The notes: generated from the letters alone by a model not told the origin. A stretch of 64,000 nt of DNA from Hermatobates lingyangjiaoensis (GCA_026182355.1 JAPFBL010000231.1:186001-250000); one strand, 5' to 3'. Positions 19,601 to 34,600 are shown, counted from the stretch's first letter. Program-made: numbers and translations.

Positions 19601-22600
19601 AAAATAGTTTGGAAAAATTCCTTGGATGATTATTGAAGCACTTATGTAAACTTTTAATGATTCTTTGCTAATTTCATGATTGAATATTATTTACTTTTTT
19701 ATCAAAGACATTCCTCTTAAATATTAGAAGATGATTTCTATTTAGTTGATATTTTCTTCAATATTCTGATTTTTTTTTGCTTAAAGTTAAGTGAAATTAA
19801 ACTCTTTGCATGACAAAAACGTGTTTGAGCATGCCAATTTTGACATAGATATTTGACGTTGCTGATCCCTGCACTATGAATTACAGTTTAATTTATAGAT
19901 CTACTGTTTGAGATTAATTATTGTACAAATGTATAACTGACCGAAAGGAATATTTTCGAATGATTCAGCTGTTGGTTTTTTAGATACAACTCTTGGAAAG
20001 GTCAAACAACTGTTTTCTGAGGACCAGTTTGAAAATTACTTGACATATCCTGAGGAAGATTCTGAAGAGGAACTTACTTATGTTTACCAAGATGGAAGTG
20101 TCAATTACATAGAGAAAAGTAAAAGGCTCCCAGTCAGGAGAGTGGTCATATCTAATCTGGTAAATGCATTACACAGAATGGTATTGATTTGAAAAGTAAA
20201 ATCAGATAGTTTCTTTTTATTACTACTGGTAAATTATAGTAATTATGACGAAAGTTTTAGAAGTGTGGGCATTAAAAAACAATGTGAAACGTGTAATATA
20301 CCCGGTTACATGACTTACACTATTACTAAAATGGGTGCCAAATAATAAATAAGCCATACTTTCCACTTGCTAGAAGAACAGAAATTCTGATTGTTTATGA
20401 GTAATTGTTTATGGTTTGAGATTAGTAGCACCCTCTTCCGATATTTGATCGATGAAGTTTGTCAGTTATAAACATCATCAGTAAATAATGAGGAATAAAT
20501 GAATCGATGTACATTTAACAGGAAATCTTATCTCCATATGTAGAAAAGAGATTACTATACTAAATGTCATACATGAGGTCTTTGCAGTGTTTTAAAATAG
20601 CAAAGCTTACATAAAGTGAAGTTTAAATTGACTCTATGCAAAATAACATCGCAATGTTCTTAGTGTAAGATTGGCTTTGAATGCAGACCTATTTACTAGT
20701 TTTCTTAATCGTTCATTACCGGTGACTATTTCTTCTAGATATAAGGAAGTGACCATACACGCTATCATTTATTTGAAAAAGTCTTTTTTCAAACCATATT
20801 TGTATGCTAAGGCGATAACTCTCTCTTCTATTGTAGTAGGAATAGCTGGATAGCTTCAGGTGAAGTCAAAATTGATTTGAGTGAAGTATTATCCATCTAT
20901 TCCCACTCCGTTGGAGTCTCCTTTACTACTCTCTTATCCTTATGCTTATCTCATTTTCTGTTTGGCTTTTACAAATTTCCCTACCCTGAAAATTATTATA
21001 ATATTAAGAGATTCCTGCTAATATTAATTACTAAATTTATATATATATATTTTTTTAGGTTGAATATGTAAAACAATTGACAACTTTAAATGACTTGAAT
21101 CCTAATAGCTGGACTGGTAGAAACAACGATACGATAAAGAGATTCCTCACAGACACTGAAGAGAGGGTTTTAACGATTTTCTATGACGGAGACGTTCTTG
21201 AAACTTTGTTGGGAGTGCCTGTAGTCAAATATGAAGACTTGACATACTTCATCAGAATTAGAAAAACCGATATTAGAAAAGAAGAACATTTCCACAAATA
21301 TTTCGTGTACGGAACTGTGGACGAGTACCCTGAAGACTGCTTACTTAACTTAGTGGAAGGAATATATGCTCCTTTCATTTTCAGACTGCGCGGCTGTCCT
21401 CCCAGTATCCTTTCTCTAGTAGCATTTACTCTTCTGAGCAATCCTCAGTCTATATTTCTGAGCTCATATGTCCAGATGAGAACAATGTACTACATATTTC
21501 CATTCATAATTATTGGAAATATGTATGTTTGAATTAAAGTGTATATTACTTTATAACTTCAGATACTTTAATCTCATTACCATAGTTAAAAGTAATTATA
21601 TATCTTAGGCTGAAATACAATAGGACTTTGAATATTCTACCAGATCTCAGGTTGATATAAATTAATAATTTACTGCTCAACTAGAAAGGGCTAGAAATCA
21701 CATTAGATTTCGGACATCAAATGGATGTTTGATGTGAGGATGAGGGGCTGCCCATGAACCTGGGGTGAATTCAAGTCATGCAAAGTAAGTGTGTCCCCTT
21801 GATGTAATGGTCCCTTGGTTTTATAGAACATCTAAAGTTGCTTGAGACTCATGTCTGTTAAACAGTTAATTGAAAATCTCATAACAACAAAACACCGTCA
21901 AGTCCCTGTCCTCTTGTTGCTATTCTTCTACAGATTCACTTTATTTCCCTCACAATTCGTCACTTTTTTTTTGTAATTACGTTTTCCTCCTTCCTGATTT
22001 TTACAAGACCTGCAAATATGTAGAATAAATATTTTTCAATAGAATAACCAGTTTTACTGTAGTGATAGCTACATAAACAAGGATTGAAGTAACAAAATCC
22101 AATATAGATGCAGCAGTGCATTTGGCTTGCTGCAAATTATGACATTGCATGAACTTTTCCAATCAGTCTTTAAGTTACATGTTGATTATTTTTAGGTTTT
22201 AATTTTGTTGTTGTTTTTGCTGCCTTTGTTAAAGTTTGTCTTTGGCTGTTTCCTGTTTTTTTTTTTAAAAAATTATGGTAGGTTAATAGTTCATCCCTCT
22301 CTCATAATATAAAAAAAATCATCGAAAATGGCATTGAAATTAATTATTCACAGCCGAAGACAATAGAGTAGAAGAAAGAAACGAAAAAACTGTATAGCTA
22401 CATTGAACCACTCATACGCTTAGAGTAGGGTTTGCACCCGTGTTGGCTCCACTGTTAATAGGATAGGACGCCCGGGAAAATTAATCTAAATTGTTTCAAT
22501 AATATGTTACCAGTCATGTAGATGTTTTTGAAAATGTCAACAAAATAGCATGTTAACTTCTTTTTAAGAAAATGGAAAAGCAAAGATAACATGTTTTTGA

Positions 22601-25600
22601 TCGTAATGAAACTTTCCAGCAACATTCTCTAGATTGATAGAAGGCTAATTACAGGAGTACGTATGAATTGTTTCAGTCACATTAGTTTCTTACATACGTT
22701 CGTATGTAATAGACAAATTTCTATTCGTATATATATAGACAAATATAGTTGTGTAATATTAATATTGAGATATTCAATCTTATACTAAACTGTGAATATT
22801 TTTCAATTTTCCTCCTTAATTTGAGAAAAGACATAAAAAATGATTTAAGTTTGAGTATCAGCGATCTGATGATGGCGTTGTCAGTGCTGAGGTTCACCAT
22901 GACAGGTCTCACCGGACTCTACATTCCTCCAGAGGTCATCCCCAAAGACATACAAAAAGCTTGCAAAAACATCCCTCTGGTCAAGAGGCTAGAGAGTCAG
23001 TACTCTTCACCTTCCTTTTTCTTTCCATAGCGGAATAAATTAGAATTTCATATCTCACCTCCATTTATTCTAATGTTATTTGAATAATATGTCGGTGAAA
23101 TATCAGGCGTTTCCTTGCTGGTTATCTCGGAAGTACCTTCATAATGTTTATTTTATAATTAAAGAAAAACAAAGTATTATAAACCATGTGAGATAACACT
23201 GCGATTTAGAATAGAGGATTCCCCTATATCTTTTTCTCAGTCAAAGTTGTGGTGTTATCATCATGGTTAAAGCTAGGATTATAGCTTCTTCTTTATTTAA
23301 TAACTGAAAGATTTTTATTTCTTTACCACTATCATATTACTAAAGGTTTCAGTATCACTCTGTTTTAATAACTGTAGATAAGGTTATGTTAAATCTATGC
23401 ATTGATCTATATTTTCTTTTATGAAGATATGCAACATTTTAACCTAAAGTAGGTTAGGTACTTGGTAGAAAATATAGTTTATTTTATGGGTTATATAAAT
23501 TTTCATTCATTCATTTCACAGTTTTAATTTTATAGTGAAACTAAAGTTTCGAAGATTATGTTTAATGATTTAAATATTGTTTACAACTATTTTTAGTAAA
23601 TATATTTATTTAATTAAGTTTAATTTTATGGAAATCAAGAAAGTATCTTTTTTATTAATGGAGTGAAGGTTAACGCCTAAGTGGTAACACTGTTTGAATG
23701 TCAGCGGATACTCAGGAACAATCGGGATTATTACGGCAGCCAATTAGATAACTGCACTCGTGTGCAAGTATAATGCGCAGTTATTATTACTTGAGGGCAC
23801 TGTGGACATACGAGTATAGTAAATGTTTTGGAATGAAGCTAGGGAGAATGATATGTGAATTTTGGAAAATATTCCAGAATAGGCATGCATATAATGATTT
23901 TCTTCATTGATGAGATTGTATAGAAGGTCATGAAATGTTAAATTATTGTGTACTTATGAAAAATATAACTAAATTGTTTATGGTTTTAGCTAATATACCA
24001 TCAATAAGTACTATTCTTTTCGTTTGATAAATAGAGTTTGATTGGTGGCTTGGTAGCATTTACATAATTTCTGACTAGTTGATTAAGGTTTGGTTTTGAG
24101 ATCATTAGTATTGTTGAAAATAATTAACAGGTGTGATATATATTATATGCGTAGTAAGTTCATTTGTTGAGGGATTTGCAGTGACAATTGATATAGACCC
24201 AAGTGAATTAGCAGTTTTTATATTACTGTTATTTGATATTTTTCTTATTAAAGAATAAGACCTGAGAAAATATTATCTGCCAACTACTCACAACATAATT
24301 AGGAACATTTGCTTCATCGTACCGTTTAGAATTGTATTAATAATGCATGATGCACATTTACACAAGCATTAAATGATATGAAAAAGTGCTACGAAGTTAG
24401 CATCCATTAATAATTAATGGATTATTAAAGCCAGAGTCTACTAAAGGAAGGTTACATTCACCTAGCTTAGCTGATATGGTAAAAACAACTAATCTTATAA
24501 ATATTCCAAAAAGTAATGGAGACGGTACAACTTTTTAAACTCCTTTCTATAATTGTGTAGGTGTAATGAAAATAATTATAAGAACATAGACTCATGTCAA
24601 TTTCAATTAGCAATTAATCAATTTAAAAGGTATAAAAATAGCAGTGTCATTTTTGAACCTCCCAAAAAAAATCTGGTATAGACAAACTTTGTAGTAAAAT
24701 CAAGGACAGATAATAGGATTAGACTCTGACCTTTTAAAAAATTTCTTCCCAGGCTCATAGTGAATAGTATTCCGGAAGAAATAAATTTAATAAGTGCAAT
24801 AAATATGAAGAATCAAAACTGATATATTTAACAAAGATTACTTTCTTAAACCAATTACAATTTTCACTGACTTTAAATTTAAAACATTTGATTATTGAAG
24901 TTGCTCCGAATATTCATTCATGGGAAAAAATAGTAGAATGAATTAAGGTCCTTTAAGTGCAGAGTGAGCTTCGACGACTGAGAATTTTAGAAGCTTTATA
25001 TATTAAAATAAAAACTTCCCGAAACTGCCGGACATCAGATATGTATGTTATAACGATCATGAGAAGTAAGACGTTAGGGTTGAACATAGCGGAAGGTACT
25101 AGACAGAATGTTGTCACTGATCCAGCAAGTATTAATACTGAAGGTGTTGAGATCGAGATTGTCCTAGACTGATGACTGGCATATGGGGTGTAGAAGTGCT
25201 CTTTTTTAGATGGGTGAACTTCACTCTTTTGGGTAACGTAACTTTTTTCACTCCTTAGTACCACCTACATAACCTCAAGAGCCTCAGTTCCAATTCACAG
25301 CTCACTAATCCTACAACCTCATCCAAAATCTTGAAAGAAAAACTCAGATGACTCTTTTCCCTCTTTATTTGCTCTATTCCTCTTATTATTTGCTTCTATT
25401 TTGCAATAACCTTCTCCTTTAACTTTATTTAATCTTTTTATATTGCCTTATAACATTTTTAACTCTGCTGGTACCTTGTAAATTTATTTAACCTTCTTCT
25501 ATTACCCTATAACCTTAACTAGCCTTCTTTTTTGTCTCATTTGACAAAAAACCATTTTGAATTTGACTCATTTAACCATTCATAACCTTATTTATAACTC

Positions 25601-28600
25601 ATTGGCTTCAAAAGCTTATTTATCCTTACTCTTATTTCATATAAACCAACTCCTGTAGTCTTATTGAAAGACTGTGGTCACTTCAAGGGTATATATATAT
25701 ATATATGAAAGTAATCCAATTAACAGCTTCTCGCCTATCCTAGCAAATTATGCTGCAGTTGATCTGTAAAGAATATCAGAAAGGTCCAGGGAACTCCGAT
25801 CACATTTCCTTATTCAACATAGTTTTGACTTTTAAACACATCTTATCATTTAGTCATTACTGCAAGCCATACTATATTGTCACAACTTTAATTATCAAAT
25901 AAAATATTTTATTTTTAAATTATAGAATTGTTATTGATTTACAAAAGTTACGAGTGCTTCCTTTTTTTTTTCTTAGCAATTATGCTGAAAATGTACCTTA
26001 ATCTGAAATGTACTTTGAATGATGTGCAGTTTATGCCACCCGAAGATCAACCACATCCATTAGAAATTCTTCAGTTTTGGATCCATCGATGTAAATATAT
26101 TTTCATTTATTAGAATCTTGATAATATTAGAAAAGTACTTTAACTGGTTACCATATTTAATCATGCTTTCCACTGTTGTCTTTATGATACTGTTGCTGTC
26201 ATATAAGTTATTGACACTACCCTATTTTTCTTTACCCTTTCTACTTAACAGTTCATAGTAACATCAATTAAGTGAATGAAGGTTCCTAGAATCACATGAG
26301 TTTGTATGAAGATCATATTTAACATGGACACTTTCTCTCTTATCCAGTATGTATTCTGCTTGATTTACTAATTTCAAACCTTGTTCATCTTGAAGATTAA
26401 CTGTTCAAACTATTTCTACTTTACATTTACATGTATCATTTTTTAATATCGATAAATAAATTGATATTATAAACTGTTGGATACAAGCGTGTAATGGCCA
26501 TTGTGATGTAGACGTCAAACACTACTCGTTTGTATGGACATGAAGTAGGAACATTAGGTTAGCTTATCTTGCAGATGAACAGGGTCAGAAACAGCAAAGA
26601 AAACATACGATATAAGACGATTCACATTAAAAATAACTGCATTTAGTACAGTGTTGTCAATTGCATTTTGGACATGCCCAGTAAACAAAACATTGCACCT
26701 TCCGAAACATTCATTTCTGTTTCCTACATTTTAATATGTTTCATGATTTCATATTGTATAAATTAAATACTGATATTAGCTTTATTGTGGCTTCAGTATC
26801 AGTATTACAGATAAAGAGGAAATATTTCAGTTTTTACATTTTTTTATTGAACTAATTTTTCTATTTTACTCATAAAATATTTTGATCAGATTGAATAAAT
26901 ATTAGTTATGTGAAGAATTCAATGGTTCCTAGAGTTTATAACACATGATGTTTCGTACATTTTATCCCTCTAAAGTTTAATTATTAATTTCAGTTCGACG
27001 GATAACTACCGAAGAATTCATGAAAGTAATAAATATAATTCAATGATAAGTTGAAAGCAGCTTTCCAAGTAGCTCGTTGTTGAATAACAAAATCACAAAT
27101 TTATCTTTCTCCTTCTTTGGATTCTTTCATTGAGGCGTTGGTTACTTTTTAGTGTAGTTTTCTATATATTATTGTCTATAGGTTTTTCATTTTTACAATA
27201 CAGGTGATGTAATTTTTTTCATTTTCATTAAAAGAAACTGGTTACTCAACTCAATGTGTTGCAAAGTGGGAATTTTATTTGTAAATCCTATATACAATAA
27301 GTCTCTTAGCATATATTTGATTTTATTTGAAACTATTACAGGGTTACAGTTACAAATTAAAGCTATTCTTAAAACTTCTAATTTTAAGTTAATTAAATGA
27401 AGTTAACTGCTGTTACCTTTTTATGTGGTTACCTTGCTAAGGATCCTTCATTCGATCTCCTTCAATGCAAACTTTGATTCGTTCGGATGTCTTAATTAAG
27501 GCCAGGACGAGGCAGTTCTGGTACACTTCTACACACGCCCGACTTTTTTTTCATATTGCAATATCTTTTACAATAGAACTCAACATATGCTAGGACTCAT
27601 TACCACTTTATTTATTATTGTTCTTTCCGGTTAGCATGCTTTGCTTTCATATCGGGTTTCCATTCTTGTCTTTGTTTTTCTGTGTTCCACTCAATCGTAT
27701 TTTTTTATTATACCTTTTTGAATTCTGCCTTAATCAATTTTATTGTGGTTCAATTGTGACATTCCACATTTTACGTAAATTATATGTGCACACACAATAC
27801 ACACTCACGTATTCTCCACACCATAATGTGGATATATATCTTTTCAATACGCCATAATGTGGCGTAACATCGGGAGTATAACGAAGTATAATTACGCATA
27901 AAACTTCATGTTATCATTCATTGAAGGTTATAGATTTTAGAGTTCCATCTTCCCATTCACTCACAGTCATTTAGGAAGGAAGAAACTCATCCCTATCTTT
28001 CAGAAAGTTCAGTCACCCGCTAGTAGGCTATTATTAACTTAATGATCTTTAACCTTCTTAAAACATTAGAAACATTGAAGAATCTGATACTCTTTGACGC
28101 TTAATACACTTAAAACAGTTATATTAGTTATACAATCTATGTGATTTTATAATGCTAATAAACATTTTAAGTTACTAATATTGCTATAATGGTAACAATG
28201 ACTATTTAATATTTTTTTGATTTTGCACCTACACTTGTGAGGGATGTGCCAAGTAAATACTCGAATCTCTACCTATTCCTATCAAAGTCTTTAGAATATT
28301 ACTGTACACATTCATATAGGCATTTACAGTAATAACTTTTACAACTATCTATAAATCAATTAAAATTGAATTACTCAAAGTATAATTAATTTCTAATGGA
28401 AAGATTATGGATTTAAATAAAATTAAAATTGATAAGAAAATGAAATTCTTGTTAATGATTGCAGTTGATAACTTATGTTCGATATGGCACCAGATGAAGG
28501 ACCCTCTGCTAGCACAAGTGTGCAGAGTACTGCTTGCTGCCCAGTCCGATTATGTCGACGAGTTTATCAGTCTTATCAAGGAAGTCAAGGTATCCCCAAA

Positions 28601-31600
28601 CATTTACTAAAGTTATTGTCTTTTATATACTTCAATTTATGAGGTTTGTGTGAAGTAAGTAAGAATGTATGTTATAGAGATGGTTCTCCTTAGTTATGTC
28701 CAAGGAATACGACCGATCAATATGTCGTGCACTTTAAAAGTGCTTCACATTCTTTTCTTACCTATGCTACGACAAAATTCTTACGTAATTTTAGCAAATA
28801 TATATAAGAAACTTACAGAGAAAAAGCACACAGAAGAAGAAAGACAAAACTCACTATTTCTGAGTTAAACTTGTTTGCTTACTTGTTTAATTTTTCGTTA
28901 TTGTTTCAGAAATCAAAGAATGAAGCAAGATGCAATATTTCATTCCTAAAAGTGCTGATTGGGCCTTGCACAGAATTGTACAATGTGAATCGCCCTTCTG
29001 AAATCCCTGACCACATTCCACAGGCACTGTTTGCAATGAAGTTCATCTATGTCCGGTCTCCTTATTACAATACTCGGTAAGCAACTTGTTCAAGGATTTC
29101 TTAATACTCGTAGTTAATATGTCATACTATGCATGCTGAGGTTAAGAGTAGTAACTGTAATTTCATACCTCACTAGCTGCTTCCGTAATCTTACCTCAAA
29201 AATAAAATATACTTGAGTTACACTCAATTATATTGTAGCTAAACATAATATCATTCTTGTTGACAATCCATTGGGTTTCGGTTTTATTTCAATGCATCTA
29301 ATTTCAATATCTAAATCTTTGGTGAAATATTATCATGGTTATAATGAAATCATGATTATTTATTTGTTGTATTGTGGCTGTATCCATTTTATCAATTAAA
29401 AAACACAATTGGAGTTATTGATGTAGAAAAATTGTATCTGTAATATTACTAACCTGACAGCAACCAATGTATCTGTTGCTGGGCTTTTCTAGTTTAATCC
29501 TTCATTTAAAGATATACCATGTATTCGAGTATATCTTAGAGGTCTAGTTTGGTAATTTCAATAAAGAGGTTTGAGACCTACTTTCTTTCTTCTTAAGAAA
29601 CAAATGAGGAGTGTTTTTGTTAGATTTATATCCTTTTGTCCTTGACCTATCTTTCGCCATTGGAGAGCTTGACACATCAGCTCAAGGTAATATCATCAAG
29701 CATTACTCTTGTTATAGTAAAAAGGTCATCTGGGGGTCACAAATTAAGCTGTGACAGATCCTTTAGTTACACCAGCTATTCTTAAATTATAATGTTATAA
29801 CCATTTTACAGTTCTGGTATTAAAATATCTATATATTAGTTCTGATTCACTGGATTCGAATTCATATTACCAGTTCTTAGAGCTATTTTGCCTTGTGTTG
29901 TAATAAGATATATTGACATTTGTTTATGCTAGACTAAGTTTAGGTAGATAATTCACACACAATTTTATTTATCTATAGTTAGTCATTTAGCGTAACATGA
30001 ACACTTTCTGAAATTATTTTACCATAAAGCCACTTTTTGTCCATGTAATTTCAGTAAAAAAGTACAGGCCAAACTGTGTGACTGATATCCTGTCCATAAG
30101 CTTTCAAAATCAATCAGGAGTCAACATTTTAAATTTTAATGCAAAAAATACTTTTCTGATTATTTCAAAAATCAAAGTTTTTTTCCAGTTATTATTTTTG
30201 TCCAAAAGTACAATCTAGAGTTAGTAGATAAGAAGAAAAAACATAAGCTAGGATTTAAATTTATTTATTTGTTTCAGAGAGCAATTTCAATATATGTTAT
30301 TATCTCTTAGCAATCAAATAGTGTATCTTTGCAAAAAATTTTTGGATTTCAAACTTGTAATTCAATATAAACCCAGAACTGCATTAAAAACCTTCAAAGC
30401 AGTTATATATGGGTGCGTCAAGTACAAACAGCTCTACCAGCAGGTAATATTTTATTCCCTCTTACATTTATTAATTGATATATGCCTACTAGGTACTAAC
30501 AGGCATTCGCCCACCTTAATCCAATAAACCTCTTTAAACGAATGGGCTTTTTTAGAACACCTCTATTAATGACTACTGTCCATTCGAATCCATTTGTTAA
30601 CTATGAAGCCTTATATCTCCAAGTTTAATTATAAAGTAGTAATTATAAGATGAAAAATGAAATAAAGAAATATCACAGCAGAAGATATCAGCTCTGGATC
30701 AATGGAAAGTTAATTACAAAATTTCTTGCAGATTGATTCAAGTACTGTGTTTTATAAAAATAACAACATACAGATTTAAATTTACGGTTTATGAATATTA
30801 TGCAAGAATTCTGCTTGTTCTTGTCCGTCTAATACAGTAATTGTCGTTACTTTTCTTTTCAGTGATACCTCGTTAGATGATACTTAAAACATAACCATTA
30901 TATACATACTTAAAAAGAGTATATTTCAGTTATGTTTTCCTTCCTTTTGAGTAGGCACATTTATTTTAAGGTAGAGGTAGTGAAGAGAGTGCAATTTTTA
31001 CTAATATTTTAAATAATCAATATAATCTTTGTTCATTGATGCGGCTTCTACTAGAAGCCAATAAATTCATATTAAAGTTAGAGTAAAACCAAATTTGATG
31101 TCAGTATCTAAAGATACAAAATGTAAAAGAAACTCCACATCTAATGACAGTTATGGACTGTACCAATAATGATATTTTCTACTATTTAATATTTCCTAAT
31201 AGTTTTTTTGGAATACCACGATTATCTCTGATTTTTGTAAAATACCTCTCAGAGACGGGGACATCTGCTAGTCCTTTATATGTTATAAGAAGCCATAGTT
31301 TCATTACACATCCTGATGTGACACAGTCATGCTACAACCAGAAACAACAGTTATCATAAATAAAAGAAAAAGTAAATATCTTTACATTAATTTCTTTTTC
31401 AGGCTATGACACTGCATAACAAATATCAAAAGAAAAAGTGGGATATTGTACCTGATCAAGTTTTCACCCACATTGATACCCTGGTGATTCGGTGTAAAGA
31501 TGTTATTGAGATATGTCAAACCTTAATTATATTTGGCAGGTAACAACTTAAACATCTTGATAAATTATTATTGAACTTACTTTATATTCAGTTACATGAT

Positions 31601-34600
31601 ACTTATTAAAATATTCAAAATACTTACAAATGACTATGGAAAAGGAACTGAATGGAGAATAAATGTTTATTGTAGCGTTACTGTACTAAAGATAAAAACG
31701 TTTACAGCTCATGAAAGAACTGTAACAAAATTATTACAAATTTCAAAATGAACCAAAGAAAATTTTCTTGAATGATGTGTTTTTACTACAAATGCTCAAA
31801 GTGACTAAAAGTAAATATACAGCTTAGTACAGAGCTCTCAACCTTGAGCTGCATGGTTAGTCTCACCAGCATGAGAAAGATAGATTCAAAACCTCTTAAG
31901 CGTGTAATTCCGGTGTTCGAAACAATAACTAGGTATTTATGGAACAGTCAATCAAGTAAGCTGGTAGTCAGGTAACCTATGTGGATAAGTAAATATCTGC
32001 GTATATGTTTTGTAATAGAAATTCAGGTTGCAAAGTGTGCATACAAATTATGAGTATTTTTATATAAATTTACTTGTGAAGACAGCGGAAGTGGTTCAAA
32101 TGTTCAAGAGCCTCTCTAAGAGTGTTTTGGGAGGGGAGGAGGACAAAAGACCTCTTTAAAGCTTCAAATGCATCCATTTAATTAAATTTTCCGTATATTA
32201 AAGGCTCTGCTTCATGTAAAGAAATTTCCTCTGGAGAGCATGAAAAGTGGTTTTAAAGTTCTAAATGACCTTTAGAGGGAAGAAGTTACCAACAAATTAA
32301 TAACAAATTTGTTCAAAAGGTAATAAGACGAACGTTATTACTTGTGCGTAATTCTTCTCAAGAAAGTATTATAATATCTGAAATTGAGATTGCATATGTG
32401 AACAACCATCGGCAAATAATTTAACCATGAACAAAGATTCCAAGTAATTTCCATCAGTCCTTCACATGAGCGTCAAAACTCATTGTTTTCAATTATTTCA
32501 AAAGCTTTAATCTTTCTTCTAATTCCTTTCTTGAAATCCCTTTCCCAGCTTATGTACCATTGGTCCTGGCCAGATTTTATTTTTTTTATTTTGTGTAACG
32601 TGTTTTTATTTATTTCAATTTAATTGTTTATTGCTCACTAATTTTTATGCATGAACACAATCTATTTATGCATGAAAACATTATGCACATAGAACTCTTC
32701 AAGCTGAAATTAGCAATATCTATTTTATTTATTAGTAGGTAGCAAACAGAGAGTACTGACTGATAATGCCATCAAAAATGGTTCAAATTTTACGCTATTG
32801 CTTAATATATACGTAAAATGCGGTCATAAATATATTGCCATATAGCCTGATTCATATAGTTTTACAATATATATGGCATTGGGATATATGGGATGGGATT
32901 AGATATTACATGTATATTTTTCAAATCTATTTACTTTGCTACTGCAGCAAAGATTAATAGCAATACTACTTACATGATTTGTTAATTTTTAGTACTTATA
33001 GACCTTGTAATTCTTACATGTCCTCAAGATTCAAAACATCAAACGAACTATAAGTGGTAAACATCAAAGTGGTGCTCTGTTTCATTATGAACAATTTTAA
33101 TGAAGTTTCCAGATTCATGCTCTTTACATAAAAAAGAGCAGTTGTTTCTTCTAGAAAAAGTAAATAAACATATTGTTAATAACACAAAGATTAGTAATGG
33201 CAATATTATTGTAAACTTTAGTCATACCTTTTATCTTGTTATACAGTCGTCCGATCGATTTTGCATGGGTTAAACGAGGCGTGGGGAACCTGCGGACTTA
33301 AGGCCGAATGTGGGCTTTTGAACCATTAAATGCTGTAGTTTTTTGAGAAAAATATAAAGAATTACAATTCTGGTAATAATGAAAAAAAATTCTAGCATTT
33401 AGAAAGAAGACTATTGATGAACCATTACATTAAAAGTCTGAGCTTTTAGAAAGTCATTTTCCTGAGTTAACAAAGATGATAAACAAAGACAGTGAGGACA
33501 CTGATGAATCTTTTAAAAGATGCGAAACAGTTTTAGATGCCCTTTTTGAGTAATATAATGATAGATTCAAGGATTTTTCTTATAACTATTATATAGGAAT
33601 TTGCTTATCCATTTGTGGTACTCTTTTGGGGAAGTGGACAGTGCTAAAATGAATGGCCTTTACTCCAAGATGGTTTAGCCCCTGGGCTAAACCATCGAAC
33701 GGGACTGATGATGGTGTCTATGCTGAAACCGGTAGAACAATTCTATAAACAAGTTACGAGGTATTACGGAGGTTTATAATAATATTATAAAAGAAATACC
33801 ATACTAATACCTTAACTCTTTTATATCATAAACACTTCCTCTGTCTTTGTAGATCTGAGAATATTTTTTTTAAAAAATATATCTGATTACTTCATTTCTT
33901 TAAAATAATATACATATGTAGTTAATCAATAAATACATTTTTTAATTCTAAAAATAACATGTTATTTTAATCTCTTTAGAGTTGATGAAACAAGTCAAAT
34001 TCCAAAACCAGTTTTTGGGTGGTCACGTGCGCAATCGTACAGGAAAACTATTGAGAGAATTGAATCAAAATTTTGGGAATACTTCAAACTCATTATAGAA
34101 GTGCAGGACACTCTTCTGCATCTGCATTCTAATGAATGGACAACAAAACTTTTAAGGTAAGTGTACGAACTTGTCCTAATTATTAATCCGAAGATAAGCG
34201 AAATTATATCATGCCTTTACTAATTAATAGTAAGACCGATTTGCAATACATTGCCAATTAACCTTTGCTATCTAATTTTAATGAAGATATCTATCAACAC
34301 TGTGATTTCAAATTATTTGTGAGATATATTCAAACATGCATTAATGTGAACAAAAAATAAATTGTAACATCAAAATGAAAACACTAAAAAAACATCAAGA
34401 AGTACTGAGTTAAAATGGGTAAACAAACAAAAGTCTCCACACAAATGAAGTTTTATTGAACAACAACAACGCGTTTATTGAACAAGCAACAACAGACTTT
34501 TGTTTGTTTATCCATTTTACCTCAGAATGAGTAAATACCACACAATTACAGATTACACAACTAATGATTAAGAAGTACTTTATTATGTTTAACATGATGA

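Larger units (their letters stand above)
16615..19983 (+). other. Dynein intron 1 (3.4 kb)
   Basis: It holds the complete hAT-type element at 17886-18353 and a SINE-like stretch at about 18990-19285. A GTTCAATCCC box-B-like string on the minus strand near 17100-17115 may mark another worn SINE. The rest is plain AT-rich sequence. Confidence 0.6.
22996..25976 (+). other. Dynein intron 4 (3.0 kb)
   Basis: It carries the Penelope-type endonuclease remnant at 24957-25172, a TA repeat, and a degenerate series of TTAACCTTCTT / ATAACCTTA-like units from about 25375 to 25660. 22996-24950 shows nothing recognisable. Confidence 0.6.
31540..33979 (+). other. Dynein intron 9 (2.4 kb)
   Basis: It holds the hAT 5' fragment (33277-33600) and a hammerhead-like motif with an adjacent perfect hairpin (33671-33734). 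A GAGCTGCATGGTTAGTCTCA / AGATAGATTCAAAACC pair at about 31848-31900 is weakly tRNA-like and may be an old SINE head. The rest is unremarkable. Confidence 0.55.

Noticed and set aside
21405..21532. Read-through of dynein exon 3 for 40 more codons
   Set aside because: The added residues are hydrophobic AT-rich translation with no family match, and the U12 splice sites give a gap-free alignment instead.
28590..28909. Donor GTATCC after exon 6 as a second U12-type intron
   Set aside because: It reads GTATCCCCA, and no TTCCTTRAY-like branch site lies before the acceptor; an ordinary U2 intron fits.
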